Source: Hyphomicrobiales bacterium (GTDB lineage: Bacteria > Pseudomonadota > Alphaproteobacteria > Rhizobiales > JAJFHR01). From it: DNA of 7,816 nucleotides. The DNA lies in contig JAJFHR010000409.1 in the NCBI GenBank assembly GCA_021775515.1, forward strand, positions 1-7,816, written 5' to 3'. This document shows positions 6,087-7,816 of the stretch, piece by piece. A program made the position numbers and the translations under genes. The notes below the pieces were generated by a model. The model did not search any database, was not told the origin of the DNA, and was given only the letters and a program-made list of their open reading frames with translations. Position 1 is the first letter of the stretch, and each line of letters opens with the position of its first letter.

Positions 6087-7816
6087 GTGGTAGATCAATC
6101 TTTGTTGGAAGTGCGAAATCTCAGGGTCGAGTTTCCCACCCGTGAGGCAACTCTTGTTGCGGTCGATGATGTATCGTTTCACATCAATCCGGGAGAGGTT
6201 TTGGGAGTTGTCGGAGAATCAGGCGCAGGGAAATCCATGACCGGTGCGGCAATCATCGGCCTGATTGAACCGCCCGGGCACATTGCCGGTGGCGAAATTA
6301 TTTTCGACGGCAGGCGCATCGACAATTTGTCCGACCCAGAAATTCGCCAGATAAGAGGCCGCCATATCGGGGCGATATTTCAGGACCCGCTAACCAGCCT
6401 TAACCCGCTTCATACTGTAAGCCGGCAGATCACTGATACGATTACCACCCATTTGCCGCTAACCCAAAAACAGGCGCGGGCGCGGGCGCTGGAGCTTTTA
6501 AAGGAGGTTGGGATTCCGGCGGCCGAGGAGCGTATAGACCACTATCCGCACCAATTTTCTGGCGGCATGCGCCAGCGGGTTGTTATTGCACTTGCTCTAT
6601 GTGCCGATCCTAAACTCATAATTGCCGATGAGCCGACGACGGCGCTTGATGTATCCATTCAGGCCCAAATCATAATCCTGCTCAAGCGGCTGTGCTCCCA
6701 GCTTGGAACCGCGGTTATGTTGATAACCCATGACATGGGGGTGATTGCTGAAACCGCAGACCGTGTGGCTGTCATGTATGCCGGACGAATAGGTGAAATC
6801 GGGCCAGTAGATGACGTTATAAATCGACCCAAGCTGCCCTATACCGTTGGCTTGATGGGGTCAATTCCAGCGATCGATGAAAACGTCGAGCGGCTTATTC
6901 AAATTGACGGCTCCATGCCGCGGCTGAATGCCTTGCCGCCGGGGTGCCGCTTTCATCCGCGTTGTTCATCTGCATTCGAGCCCTGTGCCAATATGCGGCC
7001 GGAGTTGGTGGCAAACGGCAATTCTCAGGTTGCTTGCTGGCTCTATGATAAAAAACACGGGCCAAACACTCCCAATCTGGTTAGGGAAAAACCCAAGAAG
7101 AAACAACAAATCCATGACGGTGTTGGCGAAACGGCAAATACGCTGCTCGAGGTTATTGGCTTAAAACAACACTTCGATGTATCCCCGTCTCTGTTTACCC
7201 GGATTATCGAGCGCAGCGGGCGAAAGGTCGTCCGCGCGGTTGATGGCTTGGATTTTACCATTCACCGTGGCGAGACTTTTGGTCTTGTTGGCGAATCAGG
7301 ATGCGGAAAATCCACTGTCGCCCGGGCAATCGTGGGACTTTACAAAGCCACTGGCGGGAAAATTAATTTTGATTTTGATGAAAATAACAGTCGAAACCAG
7401 ACCGTCAACGGTTCCGGAGATCAAGATAAGCTGCAGATGATTTTTCAGGATCCACATGCCTCGCTAAATCCGCGCTGGCGGATCCGGGATATTGTCGCCG
7501 AAGCCATTCCGCCCGGCACAGCCTCCTCGAATGATGCGGTAACTGCCCGGGTGAGTGAATTATTGCAACAGGTAGGCCTGTCTGCCGACGATCTGAAAAA
7601 ATATCCCCATGAGTTTTCCGGTGGTCAACGCCAGCGGATTTCAATTGCCCGGGCCTTGGGTGGTGAACCGGAATTTCTCGTTTGTGACGAGCCGACCTCG
7701 GCCCTTGATGTTTCCGTGCAAGCGCAAATTCTCAACCTCATGGCCGATCTGCAAAAACGGTTGGGCCTAACTTATCTGTTTATCTCGCATGACCTGGCAG
7801 TAGTCCCTCACATTTC
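6087..7816 (+). CDS. Fused DppD-DppF-type ABC importer ATPase (C-terminus beyond window)
   Basis: One continuous frame of 576 codons encodes two nucleotide-binding domains that power the permeases from the cytoplasmic side. It reaches the window edge without a stop. Domain 1: Walker A GESGAGKS (43-50), Q-loop Gln99, signature FSGGM (157-161), Walker B ending in IIADE (178-182), D-loop ALD (186-188) and His215. It ends in the oligopeptide-transporter C-terminal region with PPGCRFHPRC (284-293) and four cysteines at 287, 293, 300 and 317. A charged, lysine-rich linker (about 322-350) follows. Domain 2: Walker A GESGCGKST (402-410), Gln454, FSGGQ (510-514), FLVCDE (530-535), ALD (539-541) and His568. 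All catalytic motifs are intact in both halves. Separate DppD and DppF subunits are common, while fused forms resemble GsiA and YejF in plan. The start is a GTG at 6087 (alternatively 6084), 9 bases after the DppC-type stop, so the gene is tightly coupled to the operon. Probably only the final 50-100 residues are missing. Confidence 0.93.
   Translation, partial: MVDQSLLEVRNLRVEFPTREATLVAVDDVSFHINPGEVLGVVGESGAGKSMTGAAIIGLIEPPGHIAGGEIIFDGRRIDNLSDPEIRQIRGRHIGAIFQDPLTSLNPLHTVSRQITDTITTHLPLTQKQARARALELLKEVGIPAAEERIDHYPHQFSGGMRQRVVIALALCADPKLIIADEPTTALDVSIQAQIIILLKRLCSQLGTAVMLITHDMGVIAETADRVAVMYAGRIGEIGPVDDVINRPKLPYTVGLMGSIPAIDENVERLIQIDGSMPRLNALPPGCRFHPRCSSAFEPCANMRPELVANGNSQVACWLYDKKHGPNTPNLVREKPKKKQQIHDGVGETANTLLEVIGLKQHFDVSPSLFTRIIERSGRKVVRAVDGLDFTIHRGETFGLVGESGCGKSTVARAIVGLYKATGGKINFDFDENNSRNQTVNGSGDQDKLQMIFQDPHASLNPRWRIRDIVAEAIPPGTASSNDAVTARVSELLQQVGLSADDLKKYPHEFSGGQRQRISIARALGGEPEFLVCDEPTSALDVSVQAQILNLMADLQKRLGLTYLFISHDLAVVPHI

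Noticed and set aside
6213..6239. Methionine after Walker A of the first ATPase domain (GESGAGKSM) as a defect
   Set aside because: The residue after the Lys-Ser pair varies naturally in DppD/OppD-type ATPases. The Lys and Ser needed for nucleotide binding are present.
6928..7644. Short open frames inside the fused ATPase on both strands
   Set aside because: They lie within the continuous two-domain ATPase frame, whose motifs are intact throughout, and show no domain of their own.

Overview
The window reads as chromosomal DNA from a Gram-negative proteobacterium, most likely an alphaproteobacterium. This rests on the roughly 50% G+C, the general look of the proteins, and the presence of a periplasmic binding protein with a Sec-type signal peptide. 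The lineage is an inference from protein style, not a marker-gene call. I see no mobile element, CRISPR array, tRNA or rRNA, and the coding density is high.

Layout. (1) Positions 1-1496, minus strand: a RecQ-family DNA helicase. It is continuous and in frame for 498 codons and leaves the window before its stop, so the last part (normally the end of the winged-helix domain and any HRDC domain) is not visible. (2) Positions 1586-2287, minus strand: a creatininase-family (PF02633) metal-dependent amidohydrolase with a very strong Shine-Dalgarno sequence. (3) Positions 2288-2484: a 197-bp divergent control region with two clear inverted repeats, a shorter third palindrome, a sigma70-like promoter towards the transporter and a weaker one towards the hydrolase. 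(4) Positions 2485 to the window end, plus strand: a complete-looking peptide/opine/nickel-class (family 5) ABC importer. It comprises a periplasmic solute-binding protein, an intra-operon hairpin, a DppB-type permease, a DppC-type permease, and one long ORF fusing a DppD-type and a DppF-type ATPase. The fused ATPase runs off the right edge, so its stop is not seen.

How the genes fit together. The binding protein captures a ligand in the periplasm, the two permeases form the membrane channel, and the two ATPase domains on one chain power import. The divergently transcribed creatininase-type hydrolase is a good candidate for cleaving an amide or cyclic-amide bond in the imported molecule in the cytoplasm. 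Both sides could share one regulator acting on the inverted repeats. The substrate cannot be read from the sequence. RecQ appears to be an unrelated housekeeping neighbour.

Nothing here is a clearly new kind of system. The points most worth following up are the hydrolase-transporter pairing with its variant active-site motifs, the palindrome cluster between them, the fused ATPase with a four-cysteine cluster between its two halves, and the atypical aromatic-rich loop of RecQ.
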